This document shows positions 25,324 through 34,375 of a stretch of 64,000 nucleotides of DNA, piece by piece (within the stretch, counting starts at the first letter, position 1; every line of letters starts with the position of its first letter). The translations under genes and the position numbers were made by a program. The notes beneath the pieces were generated by a model. It was given only the letters and a program-made list of their open reading frames with translations, had not been told where the DNA came from and searched no databases. Location: positions 1-64,000 of the forward strand of contig CAJNDO010000003.1 in assembly GCA_905221545.1 (NCBI GenBank), read 5' to 3'. This DNA is from a bacterium. Lineage in GTDB: Bacteria; Bacillota; Bacilli; Lactobacillales; Streptococcaceae.

Positions 25324-26994
25324 TCAGAATAAGCCTAGAACAGTTCCGTCGCTTTCAACATCCATGTTGAGGGCTGCTGGTCGTTTTGGAAGACCAGGCA
25401 TAGTCATCACGTCTCCAGTTAGAGCAACGATAAAACCTGCACCTAATTTTGGTACTAATTCACGAATGGTAATTTCAAAGTTTTCAGGTGCTCCAAGTGC
25501 ATTTGGATTGTCTGAGAAACTGTATTGAGTTTTAGCCATACAGATTGGCAATTTGTCCCATCCGTTTTGAACGATTTGAGCGATTTGTGTTTGAGCTTTC
25601 TTCTCAAAGTTTACTTTGCTACCACGGTAGATTTCAGTAACAATCTTTTCAATCTTTTCTTGGACAGAAAGGTCATTATCATACAAACGTTTGTAGTTAG
25701 CAGGATTTTCAGCGATAGTCTTAACAAGCGTTTCAGCAAGAGCTACTCCACCTTCCGCGCCATCAGCCCAGACACTAGCCAACTCAACTGGCACATCAAT
25801 TGAGGCACAAAGTTCTTTCAAGGCTGCGATTTCAGCTTCTGTATCAGAAACAAATTCGTTGATCGCAACAACTGCTGGAATACCGAACTTACGGATGTTC
25901 TCAACGTGGCGTTTCAAGTTAGCAAAACCTGCACGAACTGCTTCTACATTTTCCTCTGTAAGAGCGTCCTTAGCTACGCCACCATTCATCTTAAGGGCAC
26001 GAAGGGTTGCGACAATGACAACTGCATCTGGAGAAGTTGGCAAGTTTGGTGTCTTGATATCAAGGAATTTCTCAGCACCAAGGTCCGCACCAAAACCAGC
26101 TTCAGTAACTGTATAATCAGCCAAGTGAAGGGCTGTTGTCGTTGCCAAAACAGAGTTACATCCGTGAGCGATATTGGCAAATGGACCACCGTGTACAAAG
26201 GCAGGTGTACCGTAAATTGTCTGAACCAAGTTTGGCTTAATAGCATCCTTCAAGATCAATGCTAAAGCACCCTCGACCTGCAAATCACCAACAGAAACAG
26301 GCGTACGGTCATAACGATAACCGATAACGATATTCGCCAAACGGCGTTTCAAGTCCTCGATGTCTGTTGCCAAGCAAAGAATGGCCATAATTTCAGAAGC
26401 AACTGTAATATCAAAACCATCCTCACGTGGAATACCGTTTAGAGGACCACCAAGTCCAACGGTTACATGACGAAGGGCGCGGTCGTTCAAGTCCACTACA
26501 CGTTTCCAGAGAATACGACGTTGGTCAATTCCTAGCTCATTTCCTTGGTGCAAGTGATTGTCAATCAAAGCAGAAAGAGCGTTGTTAGCAGTTGTAATGG
26601 CATGCATGTCTCCAGTGAAGTGGAGGTTGATGTCTTCCATTGGTAGCACTTGGGCGTAACCACCACCAGCAGCACCACCCTTGATCCCCATAACTGGACC
26701 AAGAGATGGTTCGCGGATAGCAATCATGGTTTTCTTGCCAATCTTATTCAAGGCATCCGCAAGACCAATGGTAATAGTTGATTTTCCTTCACCTGCTGGT
26801 GTTGGGTTGATGGCAGTAACCAAAATCAATTTCCCAACTGGATTGCTCTCAACTGCACGAATTTTATCAAAGCTGAGCTTAGCCTTGTACTTTCCATACA
26901 ACTCCAAATCGTCGTAAGAAATACCCAGTTTCTCAACAACATCAACGATTGGCTTCAACTCAATACTCTGTGCGATTTCAATATCTGTTTTCAT
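25324..26994 (-). CDS. fhs: Formate-tetrahydrofolate ligase
   Basis: 556 residues; makes 10-formyl-THF from formate, THF and ATP for purine and fMet synthesis. The nucleotide loop [19 protein letters not shown] starts at residue 64; [18 protein letters not shown] and the C-terminal [18 protein letters not shown] are typical of the family. GGAG lies seven bases before the ATG. Monocistronic, with its own terminator and extended -10 promoter. No THF riboswitch was recognised in the short leader. Confidence 0.96.
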   Translation of the reverse strand: MKTDIEIAQSIELKPIVDVVEKLGISYDDLELYGKYKAKLSFDKIRAVESNPVGKLILVTAINPTPAGEGKSTITIGLADALNKIGKKTMIAIREPSLGPVMGIKGGAAGGGYAQVLPMEDINLHFTGDMHAITTANNALSALIDNHLHQGNELGIDQRRILWKRVVDLNDRALRHVTVGLGGPLNGIPREDGFDITVASEIMAILCLATDIEDLKRRLANIVIGYRYDRTPVSVGDLQVEGALALILKDAIKPNLVQTIYGTPAFVHGGPFANIAHGCNSVLATTTALHLADYTVTEAGFGADLGAEKFLDIKTPNLPTSPDAVVIVATLRALKMNGGVAKDALTEENVEAVRAGFANLKRHVENIRKFGIPAVVAINEFVSDTEAEIAALKELCASIDVPVELASVWADGAEGGVALAETLVKTIAENPANYKRLYDNDLSVQEKIEKIVTEIYRGSKVNFEKKAQTQIAQIVQNGWDKLPICMAKTQYSFSDNPNALGAPENFEITIRELVPKLGAGFIVALTGDVMTMPGLPKRPAALNMDVESDGTVLGLF

Positions 26995-27027
26995 TCAAAA
27001 CTCCTCTAACCTCTTATATGATAATTC

Positions 27028-27036
27028 ATTATAACA
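27028..27036 (-). promoter_or_regulatory. fhs promoter (extended -10)
   Basis: TGTTATAAT on the minus strand, about 33 bases before the fhs start codon. Confidence 0.6.
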
Positions 27037-27133
27037 CAAAACAAGATTTTTAACATCCTAAAACTCTCTAAACGTTCGTAAATATCCCTATTTTTAAGGT
27101 TTTTAGAGTCCTTTCTTAAATTTTATATGGCTT

Positions 27134-27150
27134 TATAGTTTGAAACTATA
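27134..27150. promoter_or_regulatory. Perfect 17-base palindrome between fhs and coaB
   Basis: TATAGTTTGAAACTATA: eight-base arms around a central G. It lies about 40 bases upstream of the coaB -35 box and about 100 bases upstream of the fhs promoter. It has the form of an operator for a dimeric regulator; the regulator is unknown. Confidence 0.45.
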
Positions 27151-27188
27151 GTAAATCTTCGTTTTTACAAAAAATTTATCGCTTTCAT

Positions 27189-27217
27189 TTTACTTACCGT
27201 TTATTTTTGTGTACAAT
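27189..27217 (+). promoter_or_regulatory. coaB promoter (leaderless type)
   Basis: TTTACT (27189-27194), 17 bases, TACAAT (27212-27217). The expected start of transcription falls at the ATG of coaB (27224). Confidence 0.55.
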
Positions 27218-27223
27218 AGTGCT

Positions 27224-27913
27224 ATGAAAATTTTAGTTACATCGGGCGGTACCAGTGAAGCTATCGATAGCGTCCGCTCTATCACTAACCATTCTACAGG
27301 GCGCTTGGGGAAAATCATCACAGAGACCTTGCTTGCTGCAGGGCATGAAGTTTGTTTGATAACGACAAAACGAGCTCTAAAGCCAGAAACTCATCCCAAC
27401 CTAAGTATTCGAGAAATTAACAATACCAAGGACCTTCTTCTAGAAATGCAAGAACGTGTCAAGGATTATCAAGTCTTGATTCACTCAATGGCTGTATCTG
27501 ACTATACTCCTGTTTATATGACAGGGCTGGAGGAAGTTCAGGCTAGCTCCAATTTAGAAGAATTTTTAAACAAGCAGAATCATCAGGCTAAGATTTCTTC
27601 AACTGATGAGGTTCAGGTTTTGTTCCTTAAAAAAACACCCAAAATCATCTCTTTAGTCAAGGAATGGAATCCTGCTATTCATCTGATTGGTTTCAAACTG
27701 CTGGTTGATGTCTCTGAGAATCATTTAGTTGACATTGCACGAAAAAGTCTTATCAAGAACCAAGCAGACTTAATTATTGCAAATGACCTGACTCGAATCT
27801 CAGCAGATCAGCACCGAGCTATCTTTGTTGAGAAGGATCATCTTCAAACTGTTAACACTAAAGAAGAAATTGCAAAACTCCTCCTTGAAAAAATTCAAGC
27901 CTATCATTCTTAG
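27224..27913 (+). CDS. coaB: Phosphopantothenate-cysteine ligase (separate CoaB)
   Basis: 229 residues from ATG 27224 (MKILVTSGGTSEAID); upstream in-frame codons overlap the -10 box. Catalyses CTP-dependent joining of cysteine to 4'-phosphopantothenate in CoA synthesis. Signature segments are VTSGGTSEAIDSVRSITN, SMAVSDYTP and the substrate-binding IGFKLLVD. In streptococci CoaB and CoaC are separate proteins rather than the bifunctional Dfp. No Shine-Dalgarno precedes the start, so the mRNA may be leaderless. First of coaB-coaC-ECF. Confidence 0.93.
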   Translation: MKILVTSGGTSEAIDSVRSITNHSTGRLGKIITETLLAAGHEVCLITTKRALKPETHPNLSIREINNTKDLLLEMQERVKDYQVLIHSMAVSDYTPVYMTGLEEVQASSNLEEFLNKQNHQAKISSTDEVQVLFLKKTPKIISLVKEWNPAIHLIGFKLLVDVSENHLVDIARKSLIKNQADLIIANDLTRISADQHRAIFVEKDHLQTVNTKEEIAKLLLEKIQAYHS

Positions 27914-27924
27914 AAAGGAAAGCT

Positions 27925-28476
27925 ATGGCAAACATTCTCTTGGCTGTAACGGGCTCAATCGCCTCTTACAAGTCGGCAGATTTAGTCAGTTCTCTAAAAA
28001 AACAAGGTCATCAAGTCACTGTCTTAATGACCCAGGCTGCTACAGAGTTTATCCAACCTTTGACTCTACAGGTCTTATCACAGAATTATGTTCACTTGGA
28101 TGTCATGAAGGAACCCTATCCCGATCAAGTCAATCATATCGAACTGGGAAAAAAAACAGATCTGTTTATCGTGGTACCTGCAACTGCTAACACTATTACA
28201 AAACTAGCCTACGGCTTTGCTGACAATATGGTGACCAGTACGGCTCTAGCCTTGCCCAGTCATATTCCCAAACTCATCGCACCTGCTATGAATACAAAAA
28301 TGTATGACCATCCAGCAACTCAGGCTAATCTGAAAACATTAGAAAGCTACGGCTATCAGCTGATTGCTCCTAAGGAATCCCTACTAGCTTGTGGAGACCA
28401 CGGACGAGGGGCCTTAGCTGACCTCACAATTATTTTAGAAAGAATAAAGGAAACTCTCGATGAAAAAACGCTCTAA
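27925..28476 (+). CDS. coaC: Phosphopantothenoylcysteine decarboxylase (separate CoaC)
   Basis: 183-residue flavoprotein that decarboxylates phosphopantothenoylcysteine. Evidence: NHIELGKKTDLFIVVPATANT with the catalytic His, the PAMNTKMYDHPA substrate clamp (PXMNXXMW type), and the redox Cys in LLACGDHGRGA. AGAAAGGAAAGCT precedes the ATG, 11 bases after the coaB stop. Its end overlaps the next gene by 17 bases. Confidence 0.93.
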   Translation: MANILLAVTGSIASYKSADLVSSLKKQGHQVTVLMTQAATEFIQPLTLQVLSQNYVHLDVMKEPYPDQVNHIELGKKTDLFIVVPATANTITKLAYGFADNMVTSTALALPSHIPKLIAPAMNTKMYDHPATQANLKTLESYGYQLIAPKESLLACGDHGRGALADLTIILERIKETLDEKTL

Positions 28477-29023
28477 TATTGCGCCCATTGCTATCTTCTT
28501 TGCAACCATGCTTGTGATTCATTTTCTAAGCTCACTTATCTTTAACCTTTTCCCATTCCCAATCAAACCGACCATCGTTCATATTCCTGTCATTATTGCC
28601 AGCATTATTTACGGTCCACGAGTTGGGGGTACACTTGGATTTTTGATGGGGCTTATGAGTATAACAATTAATACAATTTCTCCAATCCCCACAAACTTTC
28701 TCTTCTCCCCATTTGTACCAAACGGAAACATCTACTCAGCTATCATAGCTATCGTCCCACGTATTTTGATTGGTTTGACTCCTTATCTAGTCTATAAACT
28801 GATGAAAAACAAGACTGGGCTAGTTCTAGCTGGTGCCCTTGGTTCCTTGACCAATACTGTCTTTGTCCTTGTAGGAATCTTCTTCCTATTTGGAAATGTT
28901 TATAATGGAAATATCCAACTTCTTCTGGCAACCGTTATCTCAACAAACTCAATTGCTGAATTAGTTATTTCTGCAGTTCTAACCCTAGCTATTGTCCCAA
29001 GACTACAAACCTTAAAGAAATAA
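28460..29023 (+). CDS. ECF transporter S component, probably for pantothenate
   Basis: 187 residues with five to six hydrophobic segments, the size of an ECF-type substrate-binding (S) subunit that works with shared EcfT/EcfA modules encoded elsewhere. The overlap with coaC and the coaBC operon context suggest pantothenate as substrate (PanT-like). That is inference from genomic context, not from a substrate motif. Alternative: another vitamin precursor. Confidence 0.75.
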   Translation: MKKRSNIAPIAIFFATMLVIHFLSSLIFNLFPFPIKPTIVHIPVIIASIIYGPRVGGTLGFLMGLMSITINTISPIPTNFLFSPFVPNGNIYSAIIAIVPRILIGLTPYLVYKLMKNKTGLVLAGALGSLTNTVFVLVGIFFLFGNVYNGNIQLLLATVISTNSIAELVISAVLTLAIVPRLQTLKK

Positions 29024-29027
29024 AAAT

Positions 29028-29060
29028 AATCTCCGCTTTCATGCTTGAAGGTGGAGATTT
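29028..29060 (+). terminator. Terminator of the coaBC operon
   Basis: AATCTCC pairs with GGAGATT, with further inner pairing of CTTTC and GAAGG, followed by a short T run. Confidence 0.6.
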
Positions 29061-29165
29061 TGCTCTATATAGTTTGGGATTTTTAGTGAAATGTTTACGA
29101 GTCTTTAACTTAAAATGACTTATAGGCCTAAGTAAATCCTTGCTTTATTGTCTTCTTTGTTGTAC

Positions 29166-29179
29166 TATACTAGTGTATA
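29166..29179 (+). promoter_or_regulatory. Palindrome in the niaX-niaR promoter region (candidate NiaR site)
   Basis: TATAC-TAGT-GTATA is a palindrome 22 bases before the niaX start; TATACT within it could be the -10 box. Its place before a regulator that controls its own transporter makes it a natural operator. I could not confirm the NiaR consensus. Confidence 0.4.
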
Positions 29180-29200
29180 TACAGTAAAAAGGAGATTCTT

Positions 29201-29728
29201 ATGAATACACGGAAAAAGACCCAATTTATGACAATGACAGCCCTCTTAACGGCTATTGCGATTTTGATTCCAATTGTTATGCCTTTCAAGATTGTCATTC
29301 CACCTGCTTCTTACACTTTAGGAAGTCACATCGCTATTTTTATTGCCATGTTCTTGTCGCCCTTGATGGCAGTTTTTGTCATCCTAGCCTCTAGTTTTGG
29401 ATTTTTGATGGCTGGCTATCCCATGGTTATCGTTTTTCGAGCTTTTTCCCATATCTTTTTTGGGACTTTGGGAGCTCTTTACCTACAAAAATTCCCCGAT
29501 ACCCTAGATAAACCAAAATCTTCCTGGATTTTCAACTTTGTTTTGGCTGTTGTTCATGCTCTTGCTGAAGTATTAGCCTGTGTCCTTTTTTACGCAACTT
29601 CCGGTACCAATGTAGAAAATATGTTCTATGTTCTCTTTGTGCTAGTTGGATTTGGCACAATTATCCATAGTATGGTAGACTATACATTAGCACTAGCTGT
29701 CTATAAAGTGCTTCGAAAACGCCGTTAA
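29201..29728 (+). CDS. niaX: ECF transporter S component, probable niacin transporter
   Basis: 175 residues, about five membrane helices, small-vitamin S-component fold (TMTALLTAIAILIPIVMPFK at the N terminus). Co-transcribed with the NiaR-type repressor 11 bases downstream, which fits NiaX, the nicotinate uptake S component described in streptococci. AAAAGGAG lies seven bases before the ATG. Substrate is inferred from the neighbour. Confidence 0.7.
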   Translation: MNTRKKTQFMTMTALLTAIAILIPIVMPFKIVIPPASYTLGSHIAIFIAMFLSPLMAVFVILASSFGFLMAGYPMVIVFRAFSHIFFGTLGALYLQKFPDTLDKPKSSWIFNFVLAVVHALAEVLACVLFYATSGTNVENMFYVLFVLVGFGTIIHSMVDYTLALAVYKVLRKRR

Positions 29729-29739
29729 AAGGAAGAACT

Positions 29740-30255
29740 ATGACAAAAGATCGCAAACAAGCCCTGCTCCAACTCTTAAAAGAAGCTCCTAAAGCCCTCA
29801 ATGGCCAAAGTTTGGCTGAACATTTTCACGTCACACGTCAGGTCATTGTGCAGGACATTGCAATTTTGAGAGCCGATGGCGCTCCTATCCTATCCACCAA
29901 TCGTGGCTACGTCTATAAGCAAGTTGATACCAATCCTTATGTTCACAAACTTTTCAAAGTGAAACATGAAGTTGAAGAAATCGGTCAGGAACTCCTTGCT
30001 ATCGTCGATAATGGAGGGCGTGTCCAGAATACTTTGATTGACCATCCCGTTTATGGAGAAATTGAAACCTTGCTGAAACTGTCTTGTCGCAGAGATGTGC
30101 AACATTTTCTAGAACAAGTCGAGCATTCTGACTTTAGACCTCTGTCTGAATTGACAGATGGCATCCATTACCACCTAGTCGAAGCCGAAACACAACAAGA
30201 CCTCCACTATATCGAGGATGCCTTGGATCAGCTCGGTTATTTGGTAAAAGACTAA
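29740..30255 (+). CDS. niaR: NiaR-type transcriptional repressor (HTH_11 plus 3H domain)
   Basis: 171 residues. An N-terminal winged helix (LNGQSLAEHFHVTRQVIVQD, about 18-37) is followed by the 3H domain named for three conserved histidines (for example in HPVYGEI and GIHYHLV) that bind a metal and niacin. It represses niacin uptake and NAD salvage genes when niacin is plentiful. AAGGAAGAACT precedes the ATG. Its last codons also occur as an extra copy at 36381-36449. The stop overlaps the reverse-strand stop of a NUDIX 3' fragment. Confidence 0.85.
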   Translation: MTKDRKQALLQLLKEAPKALNGQSLAEHFHVTRQVIVQDIAILRADGAPILSTNRGYVYKQVDTNPYVHKLFKVKHEVEEIGQELLAIVDNGGRVQNTLIDHPVYGEIETLLKLSCRRDVQHFLEQVEHSDFRPLSELTDGIHYHLVEAETQQDLHYIEDALDQLGYLVKD

Positions 30256-30395
30256 AAAATCTCTTTCTCCCAGCCATCATCTGTACGGTGGCGGTAGAAA
30301 AACTCCGATTTGTCAGGAGCTTCCATCATCTCCATCAAGGGTAACATATCATAGACCAGATCCAAATTTGGAATCTGGTCTTTTTGCAGCCAAAA
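30187..30395. repeat. Left copy of the direct repeat that brackets the ribose operon
   Basis: It begins GAAACACAACAAGACCTCC inside niaR and continues through the niaR stop into the 3' end of a NUDIX gene. The same order recurs at 36381-36590, at roughly 85-90% identity by eye. The left copy holds the functional niaR end and a broken NUDIX end. Confidence 0.9.
30252..30392 (-). pseudogene. 3' fragment of a NUDIX hydrolase gene
   Basis: Reading leftward it encodes about 45 residues, including DQIPNLDLVYDMLPLMEMM and ending WEKEIF, closely matching the C terminus of the intact NUDIX protein at 36446-36913 but with several substitutions. It has no start and no NUDIX box. It differs enough to be another allele rather than a fresh copy. 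Confidence 0.85.
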
Positions 30396-30469
30396 GCTCA
30401 AATACTAACAATAATATTTAAAAACTACATTGAATGAAAATTAACAACTACCTACTTACTAAAAATATA

Positions 30470-31435
30470 TCACCAGTTATGTTGATCAACATTATCCTTA
30501 GTCACAAGATAAATTGGAGAAACTGTTTCTTTTTCCAGTTTTTTCCCTTGATAATGATCGATTGCTGATTGAATAGCGATTTCACCCATCTTAGCTGGTT
30601 GCTGAGCAATAGTGGCAGTAATATCACCTTTTGCAATAGCGTCATGTGCATCTGGTTGACCATCAATACCAACAATTAATACATTGCTAAGACCAGCTGC
30701 TTTTACTGCTTGTGCAGCTCCTAACGCCATCTCATCATTTTGTGCAAAGATTGCTTGTACTTCTTTGTTTCCTTGAATCATATTTTGCGCTGTATTCAAA
30801 GCTTTTGCACGATCAAAATTAGCGGATTGACTAGAAAGAACATCTAAATTTGTCTTTGAAATTTGTTCAAATCCTTTACCTCTATCTACTGTTGCAGAAG
30901 CGCCAGGGACTCCTGACAATTCAAAAGTTTTTGCTTTTTCTCCCAATTGCTTGGTAATAAATTCGGCAGCCATTTTACCTGCTTCTACGTTATCAGAAGC
31001 AACAGTTGTCAAGACTTCACCACCATTACTACCGCGGTCAATTAAGATTACTGGAATATTTGCATTATTAGCAGCTTTAATAGATGTAACAATTGCATCA
31101 GAATCAACTGGATTAATTAGTAAAGCATCTACATTTTGACTAATAAAATTTTGAATATCATCTGCTTGTCTAGCAGCATCATCTTGTGCATCTGCTATCT
31201 TCAAAGTCACTTCTTTTTCTCCTGCGGCTTTTTCAAGACCATCTTTCATAGCCACAAAATAGGGATTGTTAGTAGTCGAAATAGAAACTCCTAATTTTAA
31301 TTCTTTTGCTGACTTTTGAGTCGTAGATTTATTATCATTTGATGAATTTCCTAAACCAGTTTTTCCACAAGCTACTAAAGCAAAAATAAATGTTACAAAC
31401 AAAGCAAAAATGCTAATTTTTTTAATAATTTTCAT
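30470..31435 (-). CDS. rbsB: Ribose ABC transporter substrate-binding lipoprotein
   Basis: 321 residues. Lipobox LVAC at residues 20-23 makes Cys23 the lipid anchor. The mature part is a type I periplasmic-binding protein (LKLGVSISTTNNPYFVAMKDG, given as positions 46-66; QNDEMALGAAQAV; IVGIDGQPDAH). It captures ribose outside the cell for RbsAC. Last gene of rbsRKDACB, 103 bases after rbsC. No clear terminator follows; the NUDIX fragment does. Confidence 0.93.
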   Translation of the reverse strand: MKIIKKISIFALFVTFIFALVACGKTGLGNSSNDNKSTTQKSAKELKLGVSISTTNNPYFVAMKDGLEKAAGEKEVTLKIADAQDDAARQADDIQNFISQNVDALLINPVDSDAIVTSIKAANNANIPVILIDRGSNGGEVLTTVASDNVEAGKMAAEFITKQLGEKAKTFELSGVPGASATVDRGKGFEQISKTNLDVLSSQSANFDRAKALNTAQNMIQGNKEVQAIFAQNDEMALGAAQAVKAAGLSNVLIVGIDGQPDAHDAIAKGDITATIAQQPAKMGEIAIQSAIDHYQGKKLEKETVSPIYLVTKDNVDQHNW

Positions 31436-31463
31436 GTTATTACTCCTCGTAATATATATCTAT

Positions 31464-31482
31464 AGGGATAGTTTCAATCCCG
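31464..31482 (-). promoter_or_regulatory. Intercistronic hairpin between rbsC and rbsB
   Basis: GGGAT and ATCCC form a small stem with a seven-base loop in the 103-base gap before rbsB. Such hairpins can stabilise the binding-protein message or attenuate; role inferred only. Confidence 0.35.
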
Positions 31483-31538
31483 ATTATTGTTCGTCATCTA
31501 ATAAATTGTTACTATTTCCAAAAAAATTGAAAATGATT

Positions 31539-32483
31539 CTACTGTTTTACAACTTTAAAACGATCAATCAGAACAGCAATTAAGATTACAACTCCTTTTA
31601 CTACTTGTTGCCAAAATGCTGAAACACCGATAATATTAAGTCCATTATTCAACACCCCAATAATTAAAGCACCTATTAGAGTACCCAGTATACGACCTTT
31701 ACCTCCTGATAAAGAGGTTCCCCCAAGAACAACAGCTGCAATAGCATCCATTTCATAACTAGCACCTGCTGTTGGTTGAGCAGAACTTAAGCGTGATGTT
31801 ATAATCAATCCAGAAATTGAAGCCATAATACCTGAAATTGAATAAATGATAATTTTCACTTTATTTAGTTTCACACCTGATATATATGCTGCTTTTTCAT
31901 TCCCCCCTATAGCATACACAGATTTACCAAATGCTGTTTTATGAAGTAAAACATATAAAACAATAAATACAATAAACATAATAATTACAGGAAATGGAAT
32001 TCCGACTATATAACCTTGCCCCAAAAATTGAAATAAGAATGTATCACTTAATCCTTTTGTGATAGGATTCCCATTTGTATAAACAAGTGTTGCGCCTCTA
32101 AAAATAGTCATAGTTGCTAAAGTAACGATAAATGGAGCTAATTTCCCGTAGGAAATCAATAAACCATTCATCATCCCCAGAATACAACCCAAAATTAAAG
32201 AGATGAGAATTGCTAACGTAACAGGCATTCCAGATCCTAATAGGCCAGCGGTTAGCGCACTGGATAAGGCTAAAATTGATCCAACTGATAAATCAATTCC
32301 ACCTGTTAGAATAACAAAGGTCATTCCAAAAGCGATCAGTGCATTTGATGTTACTTGCAATAGTAAATTTAACAGATTATTTGCTGTTAAAAAATTTGAA
32401 TTGATAATAGTAATGACAGCCATTAAAATTATCAATGCTATTACTGTTGTCAATTCTGACATATACTTCATAGTATTTTTCAC
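31539..32483 (-). CDS. rbsC: Ribose ABC transporter permease
   Basis: 314 residues, strongly hydrophobic with eight to ten membrane helices, of the branched monosaccharide permease type. Family segments include NALIAFGMTFVILTGGIDLS, SVGSILALSSAL and the coupling region AAYISGVKLNKVKI plus YEMDAIAAVVLGGTSLSGG (shown in two parts). It pairs with RbsA. Only one base separates it from rbsA. Confidence 0.94.
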   Translation of the reverse strand: MKNTMKYMSELTTVIALIILMAVITIINSNFLTANNLLNLLLQVTSNALIAFGMTFVILTGGIDLSVGSILALSSALTAGLLGSGMPVTLAILISLILGCILGMMNGLLISYGKLAPFIVTLATMTIFRGATLVYTNGNPITKGLSDTFLFQFLGQGYIVGIPFPVIIMFIVFIVLYVLLHKTAFGKSVYAIGGNEKAAYISGVKLNKVKIIIYSISGIMASISGLIITSRLSSAQPTAGASYEMDAIAAVVLGGTSLSGGKGRILGTLIGALIIGVLNNGLNIIGVSAFWQQVVKGVVILIAVLIDRFKVVKQ

Positions 32484-32484
32484 A

Positions 32485-33969
32485 CTATTGTCCTCCTGTA
32501 GCTAGCTGCATAACTTTTTCTTGTGTAGCTTCTTGACGTGTTAATTCACCACTAATTCTTCCTTCATGCATGACCATAATGCGATCACTGACTCCAATCA
32601 CTTCTGGTAAATCTGAAGATACCATAATAATCGGCACACCTCGTTCAGCCAATTCATTCATTAATTGGTAAATTTCACGCTTAGCCCCAACATCTACCCC
32701 ACGAGTTGGCTCATCTAGAATCAGTACTTTTGGTGCAATGCCTATCCATTTTGCTAAAACTACTTTCTGTTGATTACCACCAGAAAGTGTTCCAACTTCC
32801 TTATCTGGATAACCTGATTTAATTCGTAGCCTATCAATTAAACGTTGTACAAATATATCACTTGTTTTATTATCAAAAATACCATTTTTAACAAAATCTC
32901 GAGTACTAGGTAAAGTCATATTATCTTTAATAGAAAAATCTAAAATCAATCCCTCATCTTTACGATCTTCTGTTAAGAAACCAATTCCATGCTTAATTGC
33001 TTCAAAAGGATTTTTAATTATCAGTTGTTCTTCGTTTATTATAATTTGACCAGATTTTAAAGAATCAATTCCAAAAATTGCTCGCATTATTTCAGTACGA
33101 CCAGCACCCATCAAACCAGAAAAACCAAGAATTTCCCCTTGACGTACATAGAAAGAAATATCCGTAAAAGCATCACCAGAAAGATTCTTAGCTTGAAAAA
33201 CAATATTCCCAATCTCAGCCTTTTTTTCTGGATAGTAATCTTCTAATTCACGCCCCACCATCTTTTGAACTAATTCATCCGCATTAGTTAACTTCGTTTT
33301 CTTGGTATCAATTACAAACCCATCCCTCATAACAGTTATAAGATCTGTAATCTTAAAGATTTCTTCCATCCGATGTGAAATATACACAATACCTACACCA
33401 TCAGATTTTAATCCTTCTATCACTTTAAAAAGTGTTTCAGTTTCACGATCAGTTAAAGCTGCTGTGGGTTCATCCATAATCAACAAGGAAACTTCTGATA
33501 ATAAACATTTTGCTATTTCTATCATTTGTTGTTGTCCGACTGATAATTGACCAATGATTGCATCGAGAGGAATAGAGATATTAAGACGTTTAAATGCTTC
33601 TTTAGCTTTCCTTTCCATACTAGCTTTATCTAGAAACCCAATCGAATTTTTAATTTCTCTTCCTAAAAAAAGATTATCAAGTACAGTCATATCTGGCCAA
33701 GTATTCATTTCTTGATGAATAAAACTCAGTCCAAACCGTTCCGCCTCTTGAGGATTAGAAAATGTTTTTTCTTTTCCATCAATAAAAATAGTTCCTGAAG
33801 TAGCTGGAAAAAGTCCAGTTAAAATATTCATTAAGGTTGATTTGCCTGCACCATTCTCTCCCATTAAAGCATGAACTTCTCCTGAATTAAGAACCAAATC
33901 AATACTTTCTAAAACACGATTATTCCCAAAAGATTTTGAAATGTTCTTCATTTCAATTTTCATAGGCAA
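32485..33969 (-). CDS. rbsA: Ribose ABC transporter ATPase with two nucleotide-binding domains
   Basis: 494 residues. The first domain has Walker A GENGAGKST, signature LSVGQQQM and Walker B LLIMDEPTAAL; the second has a degenerate Walker A (GLMGAGRTEIMRAIFG), signature LSGGNQQK and LILDEPTRGVDVG. This asymmetric pair is typical of RbsA/MglA. It powers ribose uptake. AAGGGAG precedes the ATG; seven bases after rbsD. Confidence 0.95.
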   Translation of the reverse strand: MPMKIEMKNISKSFGNNRVLESIDLVLNSGEVHALMGENGAGKSTLMNILTGLFPATSGTIFIDGKEKTFSNPQEAERFGLSFIHQEMNTWPDMTVLDNLFLGREIKNSIGFLDKASMERKAKEAFKRLNISIPLDAIIGQLSVGQQQMIEIAKCLLSEVSLLIMDEPTAALTDRETETLFKVIEGLKSDGVGIVYISHRMEEIFKITDLITVMRDGFVIDTKKTKLTNADELVQKMVGRELEDYYPEKKAEIGNIVFQAKNLSGDAFTDISFYVRQGEILGFSGLMGAGRTEIMRAIFGIDSLKSGQIIINEEQLIIKNPFEAIKHGIGFLTEDRKDEGLILDFSIKDNMTLPSTRDFVKNGIFDNKTSDIFVQRLIDRLRIKSGYPDKEVGTLSGGNQQKVVLAKWIGIAPKVLILDEPTRGVDVGAKREIYQLMNELAERGVPIIMVSSDLPEVIGVSDRIMVMHEGRISGELTRQEATQEKVMQLATGGQ

Positions 33970-33976
33970 CTCCCTT

Positions 33977-34375
33977 CTAAATAATAACTCCTGATTGCAA
34001 GATTATATTCGAATATGGTGTATCTTCCCCAGTGCGAATAACTGCCTTAACTTTAGTATTCATAGCTTTCAATTCTTCATGACTAATATATTCAATAATT
34101 ATATTCGATCCTAAAAGATCTAGAACTGCTTGCCACTGTTCTTTGTTTTTTTCTTTAATTTCTTCTGCTAAGAAAATTTTTTCAATAAGTACATGATCTG
34201 AATATTCTTTTAAAACTTCTAAAAAACTTGGGCTACCTTTTCTTAATGCTAAATCAATTTTATCAACACCTTTTGGAACTGGCAATCCTAAATCTCCGAT
34301 ACAAACCAAATCCATATGACCTAAATCATCAGCTAGTTTTGCTATATTACTATTTAAAATCCCATATTTCTTCAT
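33977..34375 (-). CDS. rbsD: D-ribose pyranase
   Basis: 132 residues; interconverts pyranose and furanose ribose so that RbsK can use it. Catalytic His20 is in DDLGHMDLVCIGDLGLPVP (residues 16-34) and the C terminus RTGEDTPYSNIILQSGV is highly typical. GGAG lies upstream inside rbsK, whose end it overlaps by 26 bases. Confidence 0.95.
   Translation of the reverse strand: MKKYGILNSNIAKLADDLGHMDLVCIGDLGLPVPKGVDKIDLALRKGSPSFLEVLKEYSDHVLIEKIFLAEEIKEKNKEQWQAVLDLLGSNIIIEYISHEELKAMNTKVKAVIRTGEDTPYSNIILQSGVII

Noticed and set aside
30252..30392. A separate small gene downstream of niaR
   Set aside because: It has no start codon or ribosome binding site and aligns with the C terminus of the NUDIX protein at 36446-36913.
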